A stretch of DNA of 64,000 bases from Terriglobus albidus (GTDB lineage: Bacteria; Acidobacteriota; Terriglobia; Terriglobales; Acidobacteriaceae), in the NCBI RefSeq assembly GCF_025685425.1, contig NZ_JAGTAS010000032.1, positions 62,001 to 126,000 on the forward strand, given 5' to 3'. Each line of letters begins with the position of its first letter. Within the stretch, counting starts at the first letter, position 1. Below are positions 45,002-52,594 of this stretch, piece by piece. A program made the translations under genes and the position numbers. The notes below the pieces were generated by a model, which was given only the letters and a program-made list of their open reading frames with translations, searched no databases and was not told where the DNA came from.

Positions 45002-45790
45002 CTACGAACACACCAGTAACCGCTGCGGTTCGAAGCGGAACATATCGGGGAAGCTACAAAACTCTGGGATACCCAGCTCCAGTACCGGCACAGCTTCGGC
45101 AATACGCTTGACATAGACCTTCATCAGGTCGCGGTAAGCATTCCGCTCCTCCGCAGTAAATGGAGCGATCTGGTACGACATGGTCATATGGAACTGATAT
45201 TGCGCGTGATCGTTCAATCGAAAGCCAAAAGTCTCGGCGAGTTGATCGCGCAACGACCGCAGCTTCCTGTCCTCCTCTGCATCCGCTCCCACCAGGCGAA
45301 GGCTGCATGCCATGGGGTAATTGACGGTGTACTCCTGATCAACTCGAACACGCAGCGGTAGCTGGCATGCGAAGTGTTTCTTCGCGATGCGCTCGCCGAC
45401 CATACGGGTGCAGACTTCAATCGGAGCATCGGAAGGGACATACGACGGCCACCCGTAGGCAGAACGGTCCAGATCGTTCGCTCCGGGAAAGACGGTCATG
45501 TGGTAGCTGTCGGTCGAAGTAAGTCCCAGCTTGGTGTGATAACTCGAGCGCTTCAGCTCCTGATGGAGCATCACCATGGCATCGCGCATTGCAGACTGCA
45601 CCGGGAGATGGCAGATCACCGTATTGCCTGCAAACGGACGCGGCGTACCGTCTGGATTGAACTTGAGCGTGGTGTCGCGGTTGGGAATCCTGGGTGCCTC
45701 TGCTGCGGCGAACAATGAAGACGGAAGCAGCGATGCGGCTAGGGCAACAGAGGACTCGATAAGAAACTGACGACGGGTGTGAGTGGTCAA
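45002..45790 (-). CDS. Tat-exported 2H-phosphoesterase-like protein (DUF1868 type)
   Basis: Start assigned to TTG 45790 because AAAGGA lies seven bases upstream and a twin-arginine signal follows at once (THTRRQFLIESSVALAASLLPSSLFAAAEA); the longer open frame runs into repeat DNA. About 262 residues. Two HxT motifs, DSYHMTVFPG and YQFHMTMSY, are the catalytic pair of the 2H phosphoesterase superfamily (2'-5' RNA ligase, cyclic phosphodiesterase). The domain matches what I know as DUF1868. The substrate is unknown; a periplasmic cyclic nucleotide or RNA-end hydrolase is possible. It is convergent with mmsA. Confidence 0.75.
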   Translation of the reverse strand: MTTHTRRQFLIESSVALAASLLPSSLFAAAEAPRIPNRDTTLKFNPDGTPRPFAGNTVICHLPVQSAMRDAMVMLHQELKRSSYHTKLGLTSTDSYHMTVFPGANDLDRSAYGWPSYVPSDAPIEVCTRMVGERIAKKHFACQLPLRVRVDQEYTVNYPMACSLRLVGADAEEDRKLRSLRDQLAETFGFRLNDHAQYQFHMTMSYQIAPFTAEERNAYRDLMKVYVKRIAEAVPVLELGIPEFCSFPDMFRFEPQRLLVCS

Positions 45791-45874
45791 TGAAAGATCC
45801 TTTCCTGAGAGCGTTTTGAAAAAAGAAAGGCCGGCAGAACCGAGCTCTGCCGGCCTGGGATGCTGAGGTTCAGT

Positions 45875-45990
45875 TAGAGCATTTTCCCTGTAGGTATAGC
45901 GCAGGGCGTCTGCATCTATCGGCGTTTTCCGCAATGAAAACGCCGCTGTACTCCTCTTCCGGGATACCCAGTAACAGGGAAAATGCTCTA
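45875..45990 (-). mobile_element. Family B MITE-like element, copy B4 (complete)
   Basis: 116 bp with perfect 17-bp terminal inverted repeats, TAGAGCATTTTCCCTGT at 45875 and its exact complement ending at 45990, and an internal 9-bp hairpin. It is non-coding. The end at 45988-45990 forms the TAG stop of the receptor gene on the minus strand. Confidence 0.9.
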
Positions 45991-48900
45991 GAAAGAAATA
46001 CGCAGTACAAGCTGCACCTGGCGAGACGGATAGACGCTGGTGCTGCCGGTGAAGCTGCCGAAGCTGCTGCTATAGGTCGGTGCTCCTGAGGTAGCATTCA
46101 CCGAGCCAACGCTGGCAGAGGGGCTGATGTAGTTGGTTGCATTGAAGACGTTGAAGGCCTCAATCCGGAACTCGGCGTTGTACCGTTCGTTAGGCAGCGT
46201 AAACCGCTTATGCGCCGAAAGATCGAACTGTCCGAATGCCGGGCCGCGCAGGATATTGCGGCCTGCATTGCCGAAGAGCTGGGTGCCGGCAGGAATCGAT
46301 ACACCCGGAGGCGGTGTCGTTCCTGAGCCTGCGATCAGGTAGCCGCTCAGCGAACTCGCCGTCTTGACCAGCGTCTTGCCATAGACGGCCGACGGAGATC
46401 CGGTCAGGTTGGGCCGGATGGCATATGACTGACTTGTGGTTGAGACCACCTGGTTGCTGCTCGGCGAGTAGGTCAGGTTGATAGGCACGCCGCTGGTCAC
46501 CACGTTGATGCCGGTCAACTGCCAGCCGCCCAGGATCTGCTGCTGCCATGCGGGAGCCGACGAGCCGAAGCGGCGTCCCTTGCCGAAGGGAAGATCGACA
46601 ATCGCCGAGGTGGTGTTGTTCAGCGGCTGGTTGTAGCCCGAAGGTCCACGATCACCCGCGGGGTTCGCCTTGTTGATGAGAGCACTGTCGCCGTTCTGCG
46701 TCTCCAGATCAGCCGAGTTCAGATCGATGCCGCGCGACCAGGTGAACGAGTTGATGAGGAAGACACCGCCGCGGAATCGCCGCTGCAGCTTGGTTTGCAG
46801 CGAGTGATAGATCAGAGATCCCGCGTTGCTCTCCGTCAGAATGTCGGAGAAGTTGGCGATCGGTCTGCGGTTAAGTACAGAGGTCGTGCACTGGCCCTGC
46901 GCTGCCGCCGGAACTTCACTCGGCAGACACAGGCGCGCCTGGTTGAAGTCCAGAAGCGATGGAATATGCACCGTGTGATTGCCGACGTATGCCACCTCAA
47001 GTGTGGTGTCATACGGCAGCTCCTGCTGGACTGACAGATGGAAGGCCTGCACATATGCCGGCTTGAAGTCCTTCGGCGTATATCGCGTCTGCGCCTTGGT
47101 GGTGGAGAAGTTCACCGGTCCGGCAAAGTTGGTCTGATAGCCGTCCTGCGTTCTGCGGAAACAGGTCGTCGGATCCTGGGTCAGCGAGGTGCACAGTCCC
47201 TGGCTCGGTGTCTGATTCGAAGGCAGCGTCGCCGCGTAGTTGTTCGGACCGTTGTAGGCAAGCAGGCCCTCTCCGCCGAAGCGGAAGAGATAGGCATAGC
47301 TGATGCCATAGCCGCCGCGGATGACCGTCTTCGGCATCGTCTGGTAGGCAAAGCCAACACGTGGACCGAAGTTCTTATAGTTGGGATCGACCAGGCCACG
47401 ATCGGCCAGCGAGTTTCCGCCGACATAGTGAAGGTTATAGACGTGTCCCGGCACAGTACTGTTCACATCGGTTCCACTGCCGGCAGCCAGCAGACGGTTA
47501 TTCACCGGGTCGAAGTTGTAGAGCTTATTGTTCTCTTCATAGTTCGGCGTCATGAACTCGTAGCGGAGACCGAGATTCACCGTAAGCGATGGCAGCGGCT
47601 TCCAATCATCCTGTAGATAGCCCATATGCCAGTAGCGCAGATAGTTCACCTCATTGGGAGCGTTCAACTGGTAGTTGCTGCGCGCGCCGAAAAGAAAGTC
47701 CGTAAGGTTCGCTGCCTGCGCCGTGGTTGTGCTGCCGGCAGAGCTGAACGAGCCGGCATAGGTATCCGAACCGAACTTCGGATGAAAGTCGGAGATCGCC
47801 TGCGACATCCAGCCGAACTCATAGCCGACCTTCAGACTGTGACGTCCACGAATCCAGGTGTAGTTGACCTTGGGATTCGCTTGCGTCGGATTATTGAACT
47901 GCGGATTGGTTCCCTGCTCACCGAACTGCGTGAAGCCGGAGACGGACTGAGGGCTCAGGCCGCCCGTATAAGCGGGATCCTGCGGGACGTTAGGGACGCC
48001 TGCTAGAAGGTTAGGAGCACCGAGGAAGATGGGGAACTTGCCGCTCTCGGTCCAGGTCTCGCCAAAGCGCATCTCCAGGATCGAGGTCGGCGTCAGTGTC
48101 CAGTTATACCCGGCAGCGAGCTGCCGCGTTCTGGCATAGAGGGTTCCGTTGCTGTTACCGCCCGCCGCGCCAGGGAACGGTGGCGGCTGGAAGTAGGTGA
48201 CGGCGCGCTGGCTGTAGCGGAAGAAGCCATTCTGGCGATCGTTGCGGACGAAATCGATACGGCCGTCGCCCTTGTCGTCGACCGTGGGCGCGGCGGGGAG
48301 ATATTGATAGTTCGCCGCAGTCAGCGCGGCGCCGGGGATATTGGGCCGCGGCAGCAGACTGAAGACCTTCAGCGCGACAGGATTGATATTCGGATCGCCC
48401 AGCGGAACCCGGCCATTGCTGTAAACCACGCCGGTATAAGGATTCTTGATCGGGATCGGCGTGCCCGTGGCTGTACCGTCTGTTGTAAAGATGCCGTTCA
48501 GCTCGGCATCGGTGGGCAGAGTTGCGGTGGTGAGAGAGTGCGAGACGGCGCGCAGACCTTCATAGTCCACGAAGAAGAAGAGCTTGTCACGCAGGACGGG
48601 ACCACCGAAGGTGCCGCCAAACTGGTTCTGCACCAGCGTGGGCTTGATGCCGGTTCCGTAGAAGGGTCCGAAGGCATTCAGTAATGTGTTGCGGAAGTAC
48701 TCATACGCTCCGCCATGGAAGGCATTGGTTCCGCTGCGGGTGGTGGCGTTGACGATCGCGCCGCCGGCGCGGCCATACTCTGCCGAATAGTTATCGGTCT
48801 GTACCTTGAACTCCTGCAGCGAGTCCGGCGATGGAATCACGGCCTGGTTCGAATATCCCTGGTTGGCTTCCTGGTAGGCGTTGTTGTCGATGCCGTCGAG

Positions 48901-49515
48901 GACGAAGTTGTTGTCCATCGAGGTAAGACCGTTGACGTTGTAGGAAGCATCGCGAGGCGGGTTGGAAGCCACGGTGGCAATCAACGAGCGGCGAACGCCC
49001 GGCACCAGTTGCGCCAGGTCAGCATACGAGCGGCCATTCAATGGCAGGGTCACCGCTTCGGTTCCTTGGATCGTCTGTCCGCGATCGCTGGTCTCTGTCT
49101 CCAACTGCTCTGCGACGCCCGTCACCGTCACGCTGTCGCCGGTCTGGCCGACGCTGAGGGTGAGGTCGACACGCTGACGTGCTCCGACGTTTACGCGAAA
49201 GGTATCCGTCTTCAGATTCTGGAAGCCGGATGAGGTCACCGTCACCACATAGTCGCCGGGCTGCACGCTGTCGAACTCATAGCTCCCGCTCGCGTCTGTC
49301 TGCCGGGTGCTCTTGACGCCCTTGGCGACATTGGTCAGCTCGACCGATGCGCCGTTGATCGTCGCTCCCGAAGGATCCTTGATCGTGCCCAGCACCGCGC
49401 CCGAATCGAACTGGGCATAGACCTTGTCTCCGGCCGCCAGCATTACGAGCAGGGCCAGGCGAAGGGCAACCCAAGACCATCGGGCAGATTGTTTCTTCTT
49501 GATGTTCGGCGTCAT
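45988..49515 (-). CDS. TonB-dependent receptor, Oar-like
   Basis: 1,175 residues from ATG 49515 (GGAG nine bases upstream; the frame is open to 49746 without a signal sequence there). Signal peptide (VALRLALLVMLAAGDKVYAQ), carboxypeptidase-regulatory-like domain (GAVLGTIKDPSGATINGASV, DASGSYEFDSVQPGDYVVTVTSSGF), plug (TEAVTLPLNGRSYADLAQLVPGV, NNFVLDGIDNNAYQE) and barrel ending RQVQLVLRISF. The stop codon TAG comes from MITE-like element B4. It diverges from the winged-helix-type regulator at 49778 with a 262-bp gap, mirroring the 18755/20341 pair. Confidence 0.93.
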   Translation of the reverse strand: MTPNIKKKQSARWSWVALRLALLVMLAAGDKVYAQFDSGAVLGTIKDPSGATINGASVELTNVAKGVKSTRQTDASGSYEFDSVQPGDYVVTVTSSGFQNLKTDTFRVNVGARQRVDLTLSVGQTGDSVTVTGVAEQLETETSDRGQTIQGTEAVTLPLNGRSYADLAQLVPGVRRSLIATVASNPPRDASYNVNGLTSMDNNFVLDGIDNNAYQEANQGYSNQAVIPSPDSLQEFKVQTDNYSAEYGRAGGAIVNATTRSGTNAFHGGAYEYFRNTLLNAFGPFYGTGIKPTLVQNQFGGTFGGPVLRDKLFFFVDYEGLRAVSHSLTTATLPTDAELNGIFTTDGTATGTPIPIKNPYTGVVYSNGRVPLGDPNINPVALKVFSLLPRPNIPGAALTAANYQYLPAAPTVDDKGDGRIDFVRNDRQNGFFRYSQRAVTYFQPPPFPGAAGGNSNGTLYARTRQLAAGYNWTLTPTSILEMRFGETWTESGKFPIFLGAPNLLAGVPNVPQDPAYTGGLSPQSVSGFTQFGEQGTNPQFNNPTQANPKVNYTWIRGRHSLKVGYEFGWMSQAISDFHPKFGSDTYAGSFSSAGSTTTAQAANLTDFLFGARSNYQLNAPNEVNYLRYWHMGYLQDDWKPLPSLTVNLGLRYEFMTPNYEENNKLYNFDPVNNRLLAAGSGTDVNSTVPGHVYNLHYVGGNSLADRGLVDPNYKNFGPRVGFAYQTMPKTVIRGGYGISYAYLFRFGGEGLLAYNGPNNYAATLPSNQTPSQGLCTSLTQDPTTCFRRTQDGYQTNFAGPVNFSTTKAQTRYTPKDFKPAYVQAFHLSVQQELPYDTTLEVAYVGNHTVHIPSLLDFNQARLCLPSEVPAAAQGQCTTSVLNRRPIANFSDILTESNAGSLIYHSLQTKLQRRFRGGVFLINSFTWSRGIDLNSADLETQNGDSALINKANPAGDRGPSGYNQPLNNTTSAIVDLPFGKGRRFGSSAPAWQQQILGGWQLTGINVVTSGVPINLTYSPSSNQVVSTTSQSYAIRPNLTGSPSAVYGKTLVKTASSLSGYLIAGSGTTPPPGVSIPAGTQLFGNAGRNILRGPAFGQFDLSAHKRFTLPNERYNAEFRIEAFNVFNATNYISPSASVGSVNATSGAPTYSSSFGSFTGSTSVYPSRQVQLVLRISF

Positions 49516-49715
49516 TGCATTCGCTCCATAAGTAAGTGGTTCCAACGGAAAGCCCGCGCATGTTTGTCTCTGGTCAGCGTCAGGAAAGGGGGCCGTTGGG
49601 GAGAGGAATAGCAGCGAGGCCTTCAGCGAAGAAGCGAATTCACGGCGACAACTTCGATACACGCGTGAACTGCTGTGGAATAAATGATTTACCGAACCGT
49701 CATGTATCCGATACA

Positions 49716-49751
49716 GTGAATGCCGTGTGAATGGTTCATGGCGCATTCACA
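49716..49751. promoter_or_regulatory. GTGAATG repeats in divergent receptor/regulator promoter
   Basis: GTGAATG at 49716 and 49727 are direct repeats 11 bp apart. The second is also the left arm of a perfect 8-bp inverted repeat, TGTGAATG (49726-49733) with CATTCACA (49744-49751). It lies just upstream of the regulator start and may be its binding site. Confidence 0.5.
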
Positions 49752-49777
49752 CGATCTGCGTAGACTGGCGGCACCTG

Positions 49778-51121
49778 ATGCTAACGGCGAAGCAAGATCG
49801 CTCCCTAGACTCCCCTGGATCTGCACGCATAGCGGCGACAGACTGGTCTGAGAGCCCCGATCGCGAGTTGATACGCCGTATCCTCGCCTCTCCGACCTTT
49901 GCCCGAAGCGAGCGGCTCTGTTCTCTGCTGACCTATGTCTGCGACGTAACCTTTCAGGGGCGTGAAGCGGAGCTGAACGAACAGAAGATCGGACAGGCTG
50001 TCTTCGGCAGATCGCCGGATTATGACTCGTCTGTCGACGGCATCGTCCGCACCCAGGCAAGCCGCCTGCGCCAGCGGCTGGAGATGTACTTCGAGCAGGA
50101 AGGCGCTGAAGAAGTTTTGCGCGTCATCATTCCGAAGGGCAGCTATATACCTGTCTTCACTCCGCGTCACACTGCAGAGCCGGCCGCACCCGTATCCCCA
50201 GTCCGTGACATACCAGTTCTTGCTGCGGAAGTAGCATCACCACCGAGCAGGCGCGCTTTGGTCCCGTGGCTGCTGTGTGCCGTGCTGGCAGTCGCCCTGG
50301 CGGCGGTGTTGATCCGGAATCATGTGGCAGCAACAGCAGCTCCTTCTGCTCCTCCGCCACATCCGCTGTGGAGCCAGATCTTCCTGCCACAACAGTCAAC
50401 GCTGGAGGTTCCGGGAGATTCAGGCCTGGTGCTCTCGCACACCTTCGATCAGCGCAACATCTCGCTGAACGAATATCTGCTCGGTGACTACCGGACTTCG
50501 ACCTTCAATGCGGCGACGAATCCCCTGCCCTCGGATATGCGTTCACTGCGTGTTGAGATGGCGAACCGGCGCTATACCTCGATCGTCGATCTCGATGCCG
50601 CGGTCCGGCTGGCGCAGATCGCGCAGTCGCTGCATAGCAATCTGCAGGTGCGCTACTCCCGCGACCTGCGGCCTAACGATCTGAAGACGGGTAACGTCAT
50701 CCTGGTCGGAGCCTTCGAGGCCAACCCCTGGGTTGAGCTTCTGGAACGCAACATGAACTTCCTGTTGCAGAACAACTACAAGGCGAAGGTCTTCTCCGTC
50801 ATCAATAAGACTCCGCGTGAGGGAGAACCGGCACACTGGGACTCCCGGCTCGATGATCCGCAACGTCGTGTTTATGGCGTAGTCGCCTTTGCTCCGAATC
50901 TTTCGGGGAATGGCAATGCGCTTCTGATCGAAGGAACTTCGATGGCGGGCACAGAATCCGCATGGGACTTTGTCTCGGATGATTCGGAGCTGCTGCCTTT
51001 CCTCAAACGCATACAGCGGCCCGATGGAAGGATTCCCTATTTCGAGCTGCTGCTCGAAACGCAGAATATGAGCTCCAGCGCGGTGCACAGCAACATCCTC
51101 GCGTGGCGGGTTACGAATTAA
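49778..51121 (+). CDS. Membrane-anchored winged-helix-type transcriptional regulator
   Basis: 447 residues from ATG 49778 (the frame is open to 49727). The N-terminal domain (about 25-125: DRELIRRILASPTFARSERLC, LLTYVCDVTFQGREAEL, IGQAVFGRSPDYDSSVDGIVRTQASRLRQRLEMYFE, IPKGSYIPVF) is a paralogue of that at 18755. One membrane helix follows (RRALVPWLLCAVLAVALAAVLI), then an external domain of about 250 residues (LVLSHTFDQRNISLNEYLL, VILVGAFEANPWVELL, NALLIEGTSMAGTESAWDF). It is probably a one-component membrane regulator controlling the divergent receptor gene. The ligand is unknown. Confidence 0.77.
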   Translation: MLTAKQDRSLDSPGSARIAATDWSESPDRELIRRILASPTFARSERLCSLLTYVCDVTFQGREAELNEQKIGQAVFGRSPDYDSSVDGIVRTQASRLRQRLEMYFEQEGAEEVLRVIIPKGSYIPVFTPRHTAEPAAPVSPVRDIPVLAAEVASPPSRRALVPWLLCAVLAVALAAVLIRNHVAATAAPSAPPPHPLWSQIFLPQQSTLEVPGDSGLVLSHTFDQRNISLNEYLLGDYRTSTFNAATNPLPSDMRSLRVEMANRRYTSIVDLDAAVRLAQIAQSLHSNLQVRYSRDLRPNDLKTGNVILVGAFEANPWVELLERNMNFLLQNNYKAKVFSVINKTPREGEPAHWDSRLDDPQRRVYGVVAFAPNLSGNGNALLIEGTSMAGTESAWDFVSDDSELLPFLKRIQRPDGRIPYFELLLETQNMSSSAVHSNILAWRVTN

Positions 51122-51169
51122 GAGAGCTTATACATTGGGTGTCCCATGTCCCCTCTTTGGGACGTGGGT

Positions 51170-51352
51170 ATTCGAGCGAAGCTCGAACCGGGTGGGAGCC
51201 GTGGGCTTCAGCCCACGGTCTATCGGTTCAATATAGAAATGGGCTTTTAAGCCCTGGGCCTTTTCTGTGCGTCAGGGAAAAAGCCCAGGGCTAAAGCCCA
51301 TTTTCCTTTATGCCTTTTACCAGCGGGCTGAAGCCCGCTGCTCCCACCCATT
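51170..51352. repeat. Family A palindromic repeat, copy A4
   Basis: Begins with the hairpin TTCGAGCGAAGCTCGAA, then GTGGGAGC, GTGGGCTTCAGCCCAC, GGGCTTTTAAGCCC, AGCCCAGGGCTAAAGCCC, AGCGGGCTGAAGCCCGCT and CTCCCACCC. It lies 50 nt after the regulator stop and fills most of the gap to the next gene. Confidence 0.85.
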
Positions 51353-51509
51353 ACACCCAAAACTCTCTTGCATGGGGCATTTCGAATTCGTCGATGCGTC
51401 CGAAAAGAACCCACAACTTCAGCCTGCCTTAATGGACACGACGCAGACTGGTGAAGCTGTGCGGAGCTTCCGCGCGTAGCAATATCCAATTCAAAACGAG
51501 GAGGGTCCC

Positions 51510-52532
51510 ATGCCACGAGTGACGCGCATTGGAGCCATCGCACTTACTCTTCTGCTTGCATGCTCTCTGCCGTCGCTGGCGCAGAACAAATGGGCGGAGA
51601 AGCAAACCTTTCCGATCGGAGGACAAGGTGGGTGGGATTACCTGACAGTCGATCCTGCGACTCACCGGCTGTTTGTTCCACGCGGCACGCATACGCTGGT
51701 GATCGATGCCGATTCCGGTAAAACACTGGGTGACATTCCCGGCCAGAAGATCGCGCATGGTGTGGCGATCGCTCCGGAAGCCGGACGAGGGTTCATCAGC
51801 GATGGAGGCGGAGAGGGCGCCATTGTGATCTTCGACCTCAAGACTTTCGCCGTTTTGGGAAAAATCACCGCGCAGCCTGATGCGGACGGAATCATCTACG
51901 ATCCTTCTCTCAAGCGGGTGCTGGTCGTCTCAGGAGACAAAGGGGTTCTGATGACGTTCAACCCGAACATCGATCCCGCGACAGGCAAGATCGACGCGCC
52001 TATCGATCTGGGAGGGTCGCCTGAGTTTCTCGCATCGGATGGCGCCGGAAAGATCTATGTCAACTTGATGGACAAGAACGAAGTTGCCGTCGTGGAGATG
52101 AAGACCCGTAAGGTGGTTGCTCGCTGGCCTGTCGCTCCGGGAGGTGCTCCGGTCGGCATGTCGATCGATACGAAGAAGAAGCAGCTCTACATCGGCTGCC
52201 GCAAACCTCAGAAGCTGATCGTCATGAGCCTGACCGATGGCAAGGTGCTGTCGGCGTTGCCCATCGGCGACGGAGTCGATGCAACCAAAGCAGATGGTGG
52301 AGAGATCTTCGCAAGCTGCCGTGACGGTTCCCTCGCAGTCGCGCAGGAGACCTCGCCGGGTAAGTTCGAAATCGTCCAGATGGTAAAGACGCGAACAGGC
52401 GCAAGGACGATGGGGATTGATACGGCGACACATCGCATCTATCTGCCGACAGCGGAGTATGAGACCGGCTCAACCGGTAAACCAGTGACAAAGCCAAACA
52501 GCTTCATGATTATTGTTGTCGCGCGGGAGTAG
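51510..52532 (+). CDS. Secreted YncE-like beta-propeller protein
   Basis: 340 residues with a signal peptide (RIGAIALTLLLACSLPSLAQ). Repeated blades of about 40 residues follow: GGWDYLTVDPATHRLFVPRGTHTLVIDADSGKTLGDI, GIIYDPSLKRVLVVSGDKGVL, EFLASDGAGKIYVNLMDKNEVAVVEMKTRKVVARWPV and GMSIDTKKKQLYIGCRKPQKLIVMSL. This is the YVTN/YncE seven-bladed fold. No catalytic residues can be assigned; such proteins bind ligands, DNA or partner proteins in the periplasm. GAGGAGGG lies four bases before the ATG. The gene stands alone between family A repeats. Confidence 0.85.
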   Translation: MPRVTRIGAIALTLLLACSLPSLAQNKWAEKQTFPIGGQGGWDYLTVDPATHRLFVPRGTHTLVIDADSGKTLGDIPGQKIAHGVAIAPEAGRGFISDGGGEGAIVIFDLKTFAVLGKITAQPDADGIIYDPSLKRVLVVSGDKGVLMTFNPNIDPATGKIDAPIDLGGSPEFLASDGAGKIYVNLMDKNEVAVVEMKTRKVVARWPVAPGGAPVGMSIDTKKKQLYIGCRKPQKLIVMSLTDGKVLSALPIGDGVDATKADGGEIFASCRDGSLAVAQETSPGKFEIVQMVKTRTGARTMGIDTATHRIYLPTAEYETGSTGKPVTKPNSFMIIVVARE

Positions 52533-52543
52533 CGTTGTGAGTC

Positions 52544-52583
52544 GGGCGGGAGCCGCGGGCTGAAGCCCGCTGCTCCCACCCAA
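52544..52583. repeat. Family A hairpin between convergent genes, copy A5
   Basis: GGGCGGGAGCCGCGGGCTGA and AGCCCGCTGCTCCCACCC form a compact stem-loop 12 nt after one stop and 12 nt before the other. It may work as a two-way RNA end. Confidence 0.7.
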
Positions 52584-52594
52584 TTGCAGACCAC

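Noticed and set aside
45791-45934. N-terminal extension of the 2H-phosphoesterase-like gene
   Set aside because: Its first codons are MITE-like element sequence; a TTG with a good ribosome binding site directly before the Tat signal is better.
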